The notes beneath the pieces are model-generated. The model worked only from the letters and a program-made list of their open reading frames with translations, had not been told where the DNA came from and searched no databases. The position numbers were made by a program, and so were the translations under genes. Shown here piece by piece: positions 43,155 through 53,359 of a stretch of 64,000 nucleotides of DNA. Position 1 is the stretch's first letter. Each line of letters opens with the position of its first letter. Source of the stretch: Aphanomyces cochlioides (taxonomy: Eukaryota > Oomycota > Saprolegniomycetes > Saprolegniales > Verrucalvaceae); contig JAHQRK010000014.1 in the NCBI GenBank assembly GCA_019828595.1, positions 930,001-994,000 on the forward strand, written 5' to 3'.

Positions 43155-44163
43155 CTATACAGAATGAGGATTGCCTTGTTGACATTCCATAGCTTGTTTC
43201 ATCTTTTTGATCTTGCAAGACCAAAGGCAGCACCAAAAGCAGCTTATCAAGACAGCAATGGCAAATATACCGATGGCGGTCAGCACATTGCCCATTTGCT
43301 TGGTTGCAAAGCTATCTCCTGCGTCGGACCAATACTGGCAACTGCATTCAGTCGACTGGGCGCTCGGACAGACCAAATTGTACGTCTCCCCTCGTCGCTT
43401 GACAGTACGGGGACAACAACACGATTGAACAGTCACGCACGCAATCATGACGGGACCCGTGGGGAAAAGAGTCGCGGGACAGCAAGGTTCGCACCCTCCG
43501 CATTCATTGGAATAATTCGTCTTTGTTCTGTTGAGCAAGCCGCAGGCATCAGCATCACACGCTGCAGTTGAATACTTCCTCTGTTCCACATTACTGTGTA
43601 CAAATCGAAAACACACTTTTTCCACAACCTATGTACAAATTGTTATGATTAGCTCGAAATATTTTTTATTAGATTTCATTGGTCATAAATCCTTGTGATT
43701 TCTTTCATTGGTCATAAATCCTTAAGTTATGATTGGCTCGAAATATCTTTTATTAGATTTCATTGGTCATAAATCCTTAGCCTGGCTACTCGCCGCCGAT
43801 TTTGACCACGAAAACTCACTTTCCAGCCAAAAGCAATTTCCTGCAGTTTTTTATGGTCTTTAAAAAATGATATCCGCTATCGAATTTAGAAAAGAAATAA
43901 ATTTTTGGGGTCGATGTAAAGTGATTTGTACACAGTAATGTGGAACAGAGGAAGTAGCTGGGTGGGGGTTCGCTAAAATGCGAGACTGGAAATACTTGAT
44001 CGTTCACGATGACCAGGGTAGCAATGACGCAAGAAAGGATTAGGAAGATGGAGATAGCGTTCCAGAAATTGACATTTGCAATCTTCTCCGCGGGGTCAGT
44101 CGAATCCTGAGTCGAAGATGGTACTCGGTGTGAATATGACGCATCAGATGATGTTGGGGTCAT
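43155..44163 (-). pseudogene. Two-TM 12-cysteine gene, array copy 4, split by a MITE
   Basis: The 5' part (44163 to about 43957) reads MTPTSSDASYSHRVPSS, KIANVNFWN, TM1 and FSEPPPSY. The 3' part (about 43572 to 43155) resumes with STAACDADACGLLN, CCPATLFPTGPVMIAC, SCCCPRTVKRRG, ECSCQYWS and TM2 to the stop. Between them is a 380-bp MITE flanked by TA. The insertion falls within the Tyr codon of PPSY-S, at a position that is uninterrupted in copies 1-3. Apart from the insertion, both parts are in frame with each other and have no stops (209 codons in total), so the insertion is probably recent. The loop has one extra Cys (13). Confidence 0.82.
43575..43954. mobile_element. 380-bp MITE with 32-bp perfect inverted ends and TA duplication
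   Basis: The element begins CTTCCTCTGTTCCACATTAC at 43575 and ends with the exact reverse complement at 43954; the repeats are 32 bp and perfect. TA flanks both sides (43573-43574 and 43955-43956), indicating mobilisation by a Tc1/mariner-superfamily transposase. The interior is AT-rich and has an internal duplication of ATTTCATTGGTCATAAATCC (three times between 43670 and 43780). It interrupts array copy 4. Confidence 0.92.
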
Positions 44164-44871
44164 GGTGGAAAAACGATGAATGAGCCAAGCAGCCATGTCC
44201 AACATCTCCTGGACACACCACCCACATTCAGTAGGTGTCAAATTTGTCGAGTGAAAATTAGTTAGAGTATGGTTCTGCTTTGGTAGTTGATACAATGCTG
44301 CAGCGCTTCCTGGACGCACTCGGGCCAATTTCTCCATTCTGTGGATCTTTATTGTCACGCAGCAACTCCACATGAGCATGACAACAAACAGAAGCGCACC
44401 ACATCCGCACAGGATTAAAATGTAGATCAGTTGGCCGAGATGAGCGGATTCACTGAGCGAGTTGACGTAGTTGCATGTGCATTCCGTCGTCGCTCCAAAT
44501 GGACAAGTCAGATAGTAGATCGAACCACGACGCTTGCTCGTTTGGGGGCAACAGCACGTTGGTGTATTCGCGCAGACGGACATGGGCGGACTTGTTGGAA
44601 AAAGAGAGGAAGGACAGCACTTTCCACGGCCATTGCAAGTCGCATTTGATCCGCTTGACGTCGTATGATCTAGCACACCACAAGCGAAACAAGAGTCGCT
44701 GTTGTAGATGGGAGGATCTTCTGTAAAGCTGAACGGTGGAGTGATGATGAAATACCAAAAAAGAATCGCAGACAGCGCCACGAGGACAAATATGATCATC
44801 TTGTTGCGACTGGACCGAAAGTACGCGGTGATGGCAGCGTCGGCATCGTTTGACGGCACTGGTGTTGCCAT
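43816..44871 (-). CDS. Two-TM 12-cysteine protein, array copy 5, reading into copy 4
   Basis: From ATG 44871 (MATPVPSNDADAAITAYF) the frame encodes a complete family member: TM1 (MIIFVLVALSAILFWYFII), a loop with 12 cysteines (CFACGVLD, CCPSSLFPTSPPMSVC, PTCCCPQTSKRRG, LTCP, ECTCNYVN), and TM2 (IYILILCGCGALLFVVMLMW). It has no stop of its own: the frame continues through about 60 linker residues into the start of copy 4 and then into the MITE, stopping at 43816. Either a small intron or 3' processing ends it earlier, or this was a two-unit read-through gene before the MITE arrived. It is more divergent from copies 1-4 than they are from each other. The frame is also open upstream into the tail of copy 6. 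Confidence 0.7.
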   Translation of the reverse strand: MATPVPSNDADAAITAYFRSSRNKMIIFVLVALSAILFWYFIITPPFSFTEDPPIYNSDSCFACGVLDHTTSSGSNATCNGRGKCCPSSLFPTSPPMSVCANTPTCCCPQTSKRRGSIYYLTCPFGATTECTCNYVNSLSESAHLGQLIYILILCGCGALLFVVMLMWSCCVTIKIHRMEKLARVRPGSAAALYQLPKQNHTLTNFHSTNLTPTECGWCVQEMLDMAAWLIHRFSTMTPTSSDASYSHRVPSSTQDSTDPAEKIANVNFWNAISIFLILSCVIATLVIVNDQVFPVSHFSEPPPSYFLCSTLLCTNHFTSTPKIYFFSKFDSGYHFLKTIKNCRKLLLAGK

Positions 44872-45040
44872 GGAAGATTCACTAGCAACGGGAGAGATTG
44901 TTGATGCACAAAAATATCTCCGCGGGCGTATGTCTGTGTCTCGTAGAGTTGGTAGCGTCACGAGACAGGCTCCACGAACACTCCGGTGTAGCGTTACGAT
45001 ATTGCAAATTGTTGAAATGGCATCTAAGTCGATTCGAACT

Positions 45041-45690
45041 TTAGTCAACGCCGCTCTGCTTCCTTGCGATATGCGAGTCAATTTCTTCATTCTGTCGATT
45101 TTCGCCTGCACCCAGCAGCCCGAAATGCACAAGACAATCATCAGAAGGACAAGTTAGCCACACAGGACGAAAGCGTAGAACGTAGTGGCGTCCACAACGG
45201 TGTAAAAGCGTTTTCTGTCTTAGTTGCATGCGCATATCGTCATCCTTTCAAGCGAACAAGTCAAAACGTAGAGCGAGCTACGGCGGTGCATCAAACTGGG
45301 GCAACAACATGTTTGCAGACGGACATGGATTTGTTGGAAAAAGAGAGGAAGGGCAGCCATTTTCAGGGTTATCGAACTGCTTGACGTCGTGTGCTTGAGC
45401 AGTCCACAGGCCACACAAGCGTCGCTGTTGTAGATTGGAGGGTCTTCTGTAAAGCTGTCCATTGGAGTGGAGAGGAAACACCAAAGAAGAAGGGCAGCCA
45501 GTGCCACTAGGACAAATATCGACATCTTGTTGAGACTTGAGCGGAGACTTGGTAGATACACAGGTAGAGATATTGGAAAGTGAGCTTGAGCCAAGAGTCT
45601 GTTGATGCACAAGGATTTCTCCGCAGATGCCTGTCTCGTAGAGTTTAAACTTGGCGAGACATGCTCCACGAACACGACGGAGTAGTTCAT
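45041..45690 (-). pseudogene. Two-TM cysteine gene, array copy 6, frameshifted
   Basis: The N-terminal half is readable (MSIFVLVALAALLLWCFLS, FTEDPPIYNSDACVACGLLK). The loop then changes frame: NGCPSSLFPTNPCPSA and CCCPSLMHRRSSLYVLTC fall in different frames, and the TM2/tail region (VLCISGCWVQAKIDRMKKL) in yet another. At least two or three indels are needed. It resembles copy 5 most (the shared EDPPIYNSD), so copies 5 and 6 form a subgroup. Confidence 0.72.
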
Positions 45691-45942
45691 GGTGGTGCTA
45701 CAGATCGCCGATGAATGCTGTAATTCCTCATTCTACCGGAAATCGCCGTCGAGATGATCTCTTGGCCCTGTAGAGTGTATTTGGCCTTGTGCGGGTTCAT
45801 GAATACTCTCATGTTGATGGCGAGAGCTCTAGATCGGAGACAGATGTAGCTCTCTTGTGTCATCGGAGAGCTTGCAATCGGTCTCAAGCGAGATGGTGAC
45901 AACGCAATTGGATTCCCACGCATCAACTCTTACTTGTTATAT
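45691..45942. other. Spacer between the cysteine-protein array and the LRR gene
   Basis: No gene was recognised. A weak minus-strand open frame (45687-45926) looks non-coding. Confidence 0.35.
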
Positions 45943-47676
45943 TCAGTAACCACCTACAACGCACACTTGGATGTCGTTGATCGCCTTGAGATGACCATTT
46001 TGGGCTTGACAAGCTGAAGAAACGCTGTTTTTGTCGACACTCCACTGTAAATTCGTGAAGCTGTAGCCGTTCATCATGGTCTGGAGATTGTCGAATGAAT
46101 CTTGGTCGAGAGTGAGTTCTTTGAGCGTGACTGCTCCAGTTTGCAAGATGCAGGCTTGGGGAATCGTCACGTGGGCAACTTTGGTCAGCGGATTGCCATC
46201 CACGTTGAAACGAGCCGGCAATGTAATGTTGACCAACACAGTGATCTTGTTTTGGGCACAACTAGTTTCAGGAGGAAACGTCGCGCCATTGGGGAGAAAG
46301 GAGAGTTGATTTCTATCGAGGATGAGCGTCGATTCAATCTTCGTGAGCCATTCAGTCGACGATGGCAACTTGGTCAGTTTGTTGTTGGAGAGAAAGCTAC
46401 GATCGCGTGAGCTAGACCAAGGACGGGAGAGATTTACAGCATGCGAAAGCCTTGAGGGAGCGCGACGTTTTCAGGAATTGAGCTAATGCTATTCTTTTCG
46501 AGTTGTCTATGAACACTTGTCAACCATTTGCCAAAGGATCATGATGCGTACAAGACACTCAGCGACGAGAATTTGTCCAACGCACGGGGAAGCGCTGCAA
46601 TTTGGTTGTTGGACAAGGATCTACCAGACAACTTGAGCATGAATCGGCAGCATTGGTCGTACAGAGAACGAAGAGATTTTGGCAGCACCATGGGGAAGGA
46701 GGCGATTTGGTTGGATTCAAGAGTCCTACAGCGATGAATTATCTGCTAAACGAGGCAGAGCGACGTACAATTCTTCGAGACAGTCGGGAAGCATCGACGG
46801 CACCGTCTTGAGCTGCGTCGAGTCCAAATGCCTGGAAGGGTCGATCAAACAAGGATGTTATCACAATCATACAGTTCAACGAGTTTGGCAGGCCATTTTT
46901 GGCCCTTGGACAGCGCCTTTAATGGATTTCCCGACAAACTGAGCTTTGCGAGGGATGAAGGCCATTGAAACTGTAGCACAGAGGTCAACTTGTTGTTGCT
47001 CACATCCCTGTCGACGCAAGTTAGAGCGTTCACGAGACGAAATGTACAAATCTGTCAGCGAGCTTGGCAATCCAGAGATACATGTGCTGAGTTTGTTGCT
47101 AGAGAGGCTCCTGGAAGAGATTCAAGCAGACACACAGTCGGCGAACGTACAATGACTTGAGTCCTTGGGGCAATGCTGCTCCAGTCGGGAAAGCTGTCAA
47201 ACTGTTGGAGGAGAGATCTCTAATAAGGGCGTCATATAAGACGGGGGAAGATCGAGAAATGTACATTGTTTCCAGCGACTTGGGCCACTTGAATCCACTT
47301 GGGATGGACGCTAATTGAACGCGATTGAGGGAAAACTTGACAATGCTCTCTGGCAAGACAAGTCCATCCAGTGTCAAGTCAGCATTGATGATGAACGTCC
47401 TACGACCAGCGCGTCAAAACCTCGCTCATGGGAGCACTCTCGTACTTGATGCTCGCCTCGCCGTTGTAGCGCACATTCAAGTAGCGTTCACTCCCAGTCG
47501 TCAACGGGGTTTCGCTACGCAAGAAGTGTCATTCAAGCTGGAATTGCAATGACTTACATGGATGTAATATTGGGGAACGCAAGATATTCCTTCCATCTCG
47601 CCTCCATGTCGTTTCCATAGCCACGGGCGGTCGACAGGATGGTAGCAACGGTCAAGACGACGGCACTCAGTTGCAT
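45943..47676 (-). CDS. Secreted leucine-rich-repeat protein, many small exons
   Basis: The start at 47676 gives a signal peptide (MQLSAVVLTVATILSTARGY). Short exons follow, each carrying an LRR and separated by small introns: an exon with TPLTTGSERYLNVRYNGEAS; LTLDGLVLPESIVKFSLNRV; LSSNSLTAFPTGAALPQGLK; VSNNKLTSVLQFQWPSSLAK; a stretch near 46570-46720 with LSNNQIAALPRAL-type units; and a final exon (45943-46368) with ILDRNQLSFLPNG, ending VCVVGGY. Introns such as GTACGTTCGCC...TTCCAG near 47100-47135 are clear; others are not resolved. Near 47400 the join between exons needs a frame change that I could not explain by an intron, so the gene may be damaged. It would be an extracellular or surface recognition-type protein. 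No kinase domain was seen. Confidence 0.6.
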
Positions 47677-48514
47677 CTTTGAAAATGACTCTCGATGCGT
47701 GGTTTGCACAGGACATATGAAACCTCGTGCTTGGACTGGATAAAGAGCCACTCCTCTACGAGATATGGAACAAGCAAGACAACATTCAACATGCCAACAT
47801 GGAAAAATCAACAGTAGATGCGCTGCCAACAAAGCCTCGAAAGATTGCCATAGCCAGCTGGCAGTCCATCGTTAGAACGAAGCTCTTTGCCGACACAGCA
47901 AAATGACTCTGGAGGGAACTTGCCACACGCAACTCCGTCTGCTCCATCTTAATGACATCATTTACCTTTGATTTTTCTCATGTAAACTTCATATTGCAGT
48001 AGTAAACTGGAGCACATTAAGGTATGGAGCAAACGACGCCATGGAAAGACGATGCAATGAGTGGTTCACTCGTAACTCGACGAAGAGATCACTCAAAGCT
48101 CCCAGCTGGACGAAAGAACTCGTCTTGAAGCATCGAAATCCATCACGTTTGGCTCAATTTTTAGCAGTTTCGATGGTCAAATCCACTACAGTACTTGGAT
48201 AGCCTTCCTCTCATGGCGAAAAGTTTCCCAAAGATTCCCCGCGGACTTGTGATTTGGAAGCTTGGGGCTGATGGCTTGGCAAGCCTTCAATGGCTTTCTG
48301 CAGCTGCTAGGCAGCTTTGTGTGGTAATTGCACTCTCAAGGAAAGATGCGGGCACAAAGCGTGGACGTGGAAGACGTCATTGGGATTTTACACATTCTAC
48401 ATGTGGCATACTGACTCGGACTTGCGTCACGTGGTGTATCGATTCTGCAGATGGCGGCGGACATTTGGAGGCATTTGGAGACCGTGCTGGCGGCTTCTCA
48501 GCTGGCTTGGTTAT
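47677..48514. other. Intergenic region without a recognised gene
   Basis: About 840 bases. An open frame at 48195-48518 (plus) overlaps the 3' end of the next gene and has no recognisable domain. It is probably the promoter of the LRR gene plus the 3' region of the TMEM128-like gene. Confidence 0.4.
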
Positions 48515-49124
48515 CTAGATTGATGGAAGGAAGTGGGCTGTCATGAGTGCGCCAAGGAAGAGGACAAACAAGATGCCTGGGGTGAAGAATCCCCAGACTG
48601 GCCAAAGCCCAATGGTAAACCTAAACGAAGCTGAGGGGATTTCGTCAAGATGAAGTTTGTACATGAGAGCACAGAGAAGACCAACGACTGTGGCTGTTGG
48701 TATCATACGCGGACAGTAGACACTCCACTCCAGATCGATCTTCTTGACGTATGGCAGCCAAACCGCAAGGTACATCGTGATGCAGCAATTGATTCCAAAG
48801 CAAACGAGTCCGATATTAAAGTAGATCCTTCAAGAGTAATCGATCAAAACAGCGTTGGATGCATCAAATATCGTACCGATGGACTCGTGCATCGCGAAAT
48901 GCTACTCGAAACACGTCGAGAAAGTACGCGAGGCTGGCGGCCCCAACGATCCAGAGGAAAGCGTGGATTTTCGTGCTCACCCATTCTGCTCGGCTCACAG
49001 CTTTCTCTTGCATGCGTTTCTTGAGCTCTTCAATCTCATTTTCGACATTTTCTTCTACAGATCTCTTTTCTTCGTCCCCTTCCGCTTGAGAAAGACGGCG
49101 GTACGATGTTGGCCGCGGTCGCAT
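48515..49124 (-). CDS. TMEM128-like four-pass membrane protein
   Basis: Two exons (48877-49124 and 48515-48827; 49-nt intron GTACGATA...TTGAAG) encode about 186 residues. A charged N-terminal coiled-coil-like stretch (VEENVENEIEELKKRMQEKA) precedes four hydrophobic segments: FLWIVGAASLAYFLDVFRVA; IYFNIGLVCFGINCCITMYL; IPTATVVGLLCALMYKLHL; and LWPVWGFFTPGILFVLFLGA, ending LMTAHFLP. The VWLPYVKKIDLEWSVYCPRMIP region and the LWPVWGF(F/L)TP motif match my knowledge of the TMEM128 family, an ER-type membrane protein of poorly known function. ATTATCCGGAAAT lies about 28 bases upstream of the start. Confidence 0.72.
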
Positions 49125-49564
49125 CGACAGATCTTTCGGATATGACTTTCATTATCCGGAAATCGCGAAATTGATGCAAACGATCTTGAAAGGTCACACT
49201 CTTTCTCTCAAGCGAAATTCCATGCCGAAGGACTTCCACGTTGTTCAAGCCTGTCAATGAGAGAGATCTTTATTCGCTGGAGATTGCTAGACAAGAGGAT
49301 GATTAATGGACTCTTATCTTGCTCTGATTGAAGAAGGATTTCTGCAGTGTTGGGGGTGTCACCTTGGCTGGACAATTGTTGATTGTTCGGAACACAATAA
49401 GACAACTTGAGAGGAAGCGTGGTGATGGATGACTCTAGAGCACGAATGAACAAGTCAAAACTTGAGCGGATTCGAAGAAGCAGCCCAAAGCAAATGTAGT
49501 CAAAGTTTCGTAAATGAAATACGACCAAGGATGTTGCTCCTTGAGGTAGAAAGCATCATTATGA

Positions 49565-51307
49565 TTAATCAACCATGATGGGACCAACTTGCTCGGTTTG
49601 ATCAAATGGTTCAGGGTCTGGGAGAAGAAAGCCGACAACATCTTGGATGTAGCAGCTCAAGACGTCGTCATTGGGCTCGTATTCCTCTCGAACGGTGGCG
49701 AGTACCACTTGAGGCTTCTGGTTGAATAGTCGACCGATTTTATGGGCTGCTTGTTGGTAGAAGACACAAACTTGTTTTTCCCCACGCATGAAATACAGCG
49801 CATGTGCTCTGTTTGAATATGGATCTTGAATCGTCTCGAGCATTTTTTCATCTTGTTCAAGCGTCGTTTGGTATCGATAAAGCTAGGTTCGATGGGTAAA
49901 CTCCTCATTTCTTTGCGCGGGCTCTTACTTGAACTGTCATGAGTGCACCTAAGTGCTGAATTGCACGCCGCTCGTTGTCCAAAGAAATAGGAGGAACTGC
50001 ATGCGCTGGTGTCTTCCTCTCCATGATATCAAATTCGGGCTCTGATGCTACAATAACACGAAGGAAGCTCAAACCTAATGTCAATCACAGGCAAGGAACC
50101 ATGGTGACAAAGCTCTACCTTCGCGAGTGCTTGCATCTGAATGGCATGTACTGAAGCGGGTGTCCATCGAGTAGACGCCACTATCATGCAGATATCTACA
50201 TCACAGATTAATGTTCTCAGCACAGTTTGGGATATCGTACCGTCGTTTCCGTGTTGCCAACGACGGTGATTCATTCTGCATGAAATCAAGCGGCATCCAA
50301 ACTTCGTTGGGGTTTCTTCCATCTTCTTCAATATTATCTCGTACTGCAAAGCCATAATTGAGGAGGAATCTAACACAATTCTCCATCAAGATCGTCATTT
50401 TGAGGACTAATGAACCGGTGATTGCATTTCTTGCCGTACGAATCGTACACTTGAGCCCCACTTTCAATAGATCGGAGCGCTGTGATTGTGAATCCATTGG
50501 CCTCTTGATCAAACGTCCAGCTACACCAACAGCAATACACTCAACCATACGACACGGGCTTATCTTACCTAGTTTCCCGCGGTCGATGATGGTTTAGCAT
50601 ATCAGCATAAGGCACAAGAGCAGCAGTTTTCACACCGTTAATCGTAATACCAAAGTTTCGGCTGTGATATTCATTAGAGACTTTTGTTTTGAAGGAGAAA
50701 TGTACCTGCATACGATCATACGTGCCCACGCAAAGCGATCAAGCGAAAAACGTTCACCAAATGATGGATCCACGTGGCATATCGTGTTGTAGTCGCGGGC
50801 GATGGCTGCTTTTCTATCTGCAATTTGCTGGAGAATATGGGATCCTTCGAGCCATGCAAGTTCTTCGTCTGTCCAAAAGATCGGCATGTTTGTCAACGTA
50901 GCAGGTAAGGAGTCGTAGTAGCATTTGAAGAACGATTCATTGCCAAGTTCCATGTCTGTGAGGAGGTACATCATGAGGAATATATGCTTGGGGGCGGCAA
51001 AATCAAGATGCAAGAGCTTCTGCCCAATTTCAGTCTCTTTACCCATTTCAACCGTGATGAGGCAATTCAAAGGAATCAACATGACTCGCTCCTTTGCTGA
51101 AAATGTGTCCTTTGCATGAACTCCTCGTACTTCCGGTGCATACGTCTCGATGCGGAGTTTGGATAGTTCAGCGCCGTTTGCCTCCAGCCAACGGCATAAT
51201 CTTTCTCCAACGTCCACAGATCCTATATCTGAGTCTCCATCATCTTGAATGTCGTCTAGCACGTGTTTTGCGTCTTCCTTTGGCATTTCTTCAGCGTGGA
51301 GCGCCAT
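49565..51307 (-). CDS. SETD3-like SET-domain protein methyltransferase
   Basis: Seven exons (50706-51307, 50569-50661, 50416-50520, 50241-50369, 50119-50195, 49929-50074, 49565-49882) with six introns of 44-48 nt give about 489 residues in one continuous frame. The SET domain is of the split RuBisCO-LSMT/SETD3 type: GVHAKDTFSAKERVMLIP near the N-terminus; SRNFGITINGVKTAALVPYA then DMLNHHRPRETSWTFDQEAN; GAQVYDSYGKKCNHRFLLNY with the conserved Tyr; and then the substrate-binding helical part (RFSTCHSDASTREGLSFLRV, PPISLDNERRAIQHLGALM, YQTTLEQDEKMLE). Animal SETD3 methylates a histidine of actin; other members act on lysines of ribosomal or chloroplast proteins. The target here cannot be told from sequence. 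Confidence 0.88.
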
Positions 51308-51429
51308 GGTCTCTGATATTGGGGACGTCGGTATGCCAGGTTGTCACTTACACTAATTTGCAAGACTATATTGTTATATACACTCTAAATTGTGAACGGG
51401 GTGAAAAATGTATCTATTTTTTGAAATCT

Positions 51430-51605
51430 ATAGCCAATCAGAATCGAGTATTTGCCTTCTTCACAAAAACACACACAAAACACACATTCAAAACTTTACT
51501 TTATTGAATGAACTTCCATATTACACTTGAACTCACTATACCTTAATAGTATTTGAGAATATTTCAATTTTTAGTCAAAAATACAAATTTCAGTGAAAAA
51601 GACAA
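51430..51605 (+). repeat. Dispersed repeat, copy 2
   Basis: AGCCAATCAGAATCGAGTAT at 51431 starts the match to 18651-18835 in the same orientation. It continues with an AAAACACACACA tract and ends with AAAAATACAAATTTCAGTGA. It lies just upstream of the SETD3-like start, so it may contribute to that promoter. Confidence 0.6.
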
Positions 51606-51747
51606 TATATCCAATACAATAATTGTATTGAAATATATTTATTTTGGATAAATTAAATAGTTTACGCTCAATCTTGACGACGGGATTAATTCTCACACAG
51701 TTGAAATGTCTATACTATTTGGAATTCCCTGACGACTAAAATGCTCT

Positions 51748-53171
51748 TTAAGATTGTTTAATCAACGCCAAATAAAGAGATGTTTCCCGCTTGGATGTAC
51801 TCAAGATCGCGTGGGCTTTGTTCATCAAATTGTCGTTCAGATGGACATGAGCGCCAACCTCTTGCACGCATTGAACGGCGCATAAATGGGCCAGCTCAAC
51901 ACAGCTTTCAAGACAACAAAATCGCATCCTACGATCACGTAATTCAGCTCAACGGCACCGCTGCTTCCTACATCGCTGCAAGAAATCCCCCAACAATTGC
52001 ATCACCCGCCCCATTTGTATCTTGTACGAGAAAATTGTCCGGAATTGACACTGGAAAGGATGAACTACAAACTCATGATGTCGACTCGAGCAAGATTTAA
52101 CCAAACTGACCATGACTTTGCTTGAATAACTAGCGTTGGCGCATTACCAGAAGTTATAACGACCACAGCTTGTGGCTGGAGATGAGTTTCTATCAGCCAT
52201 TTAGCGAATGCTGGCACATCCATCGAGACGCTCAGGGCATTTGCCAAAGCCTCATATTCAGTAGCATTTCCAAAAAGCAACTGGCAACTTGGGAAAAGAG
52301 ATACAAGTCGACCAGTAATGTCCGAATTCTACGCGAATTGTCAAGCTTATAGAAAAAACAAAGTACCGCGAAGACATTGGCAGATGACAGATTCAAGCAC
52401 ATAACTTGATGAGATCGTCGTTGAGTCGCTGCAAACTGTGCGCAGGCAAAACGCGAAAGTGTCGAGAGGGCAAAAGAAACAATATAGACAATGTCGACTT
52501 GCCCCACCACAGCTTGGAACGTCGAATCAGGTGAATATTGTGAATGAGCTGAGCGCTGCACCACCAATGTGCGTTCACAGTCAGGTGTGATAAAGCAGAG
52601 GCAAGTCGAGGTCGAAAATTCTGGAAGAATTTGGACTTTCATGTCGACTCCTACTCAGTAGATGGTTGTGATAAATTGTTGATTGTGGCTTCAAACCTTG
52701 TTCGAACGCAGTTTGTTGGAGAAAACGACCATTAGAATCGTCGCCAATTGCTCCAACAAAGATGGACGCCAACGGCGGGAGGAAAATCTACTCAAGCGAC
52801 AGTTTACTCTTGGTATGTCACGAGTCCTGACTTGAATAGTTCGAGCTGAATTGAGAGCCGAGCCTCCCATGGTTCGAATAGCATGAGGAGAGGCAAGAAC
52901 CAAATCAAACAGCTCTTGACGTGTCTCGGTTGAAACGTGGCCGTGAACCTATACATAGAAGCTTCGTATAGGATTGCATCTGAAGCTCTGACCGATTCAC
53001 CATGAATGAGTCCTTGCTCTTCGATAAACTAGCAAGAAGATTCAGGCGTCCATTCATAGCAATAACATCGTACCTCTTTTGATACGTGGAGAATCAAGTC
53101 GACCATTGGATTCCCCATCGTCAAGGTCCGAAGATGTGAACGGCCGTCTTCTTGGTGCAAGTTGTCCGCCA
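51748..53171 (-). CDS. Adenosine kinase (pfkB family), multi-exon
   Basis: A ribokinase-family fold is read across several exons: MADNLHQEDGRSHLRTLTMG then NPMVDLILHVS at the start; FIEEQGL; GGSALNSARTIQ; FVGAIGDDSNGRFLQQ; RTLVVQRSAHSQY; LFGNATEYEALANAL; and VVVITSGNAPTLVIQ. The pfkB signature DTNGAGDAIVGGFLAAM carries the catalytic Asp and anion hole. The last exon is 51748-51928, following a 43-nt intron (51929-51971). These motifs fit adenosine kinase (ATP-dependent phosphorylation of adenosine to AMP, purine salvage and SAM-cycle clearance) better than other sugar kinases. Exon joins in the first third (53000-52850) are not fully resolved. Next door is a SAM-dependent methyltransferase gene, which may be coincidence. 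Confidence 0.82.
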
Positions 53172-53359
53172 TGGCAATGCTTGTCATGAACAAGTACTTT
53201 TGGACAAAATAGTTGTCAAAAAATTTACGAAGGACATTTGAAACTGTTGCCCGATTGTCGCAATTGAAACACTCACTCGGCTGGCAATTTCTTCGCCTCC
53301 TCCCCCTTGGGGTGTGTAGAAATATGAATGTCATGTTCATTGGGCTATTTAAATCTCTA

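Noticed and set aside
48195..48518. Plus-strand 107-residue frame after the TMEM128-like gene
   Set aside because: Lacks a domain and runs into the 3' end of the minus-strand gene. Probably chance.
49208..49528. Separate gene between the SETD3-like and TMEM128-like genes
   Set aside because: The 106-residue minus-strand frame has no domain and overlaps the likely promoter and 5' leader of the TMEM128-like gene.
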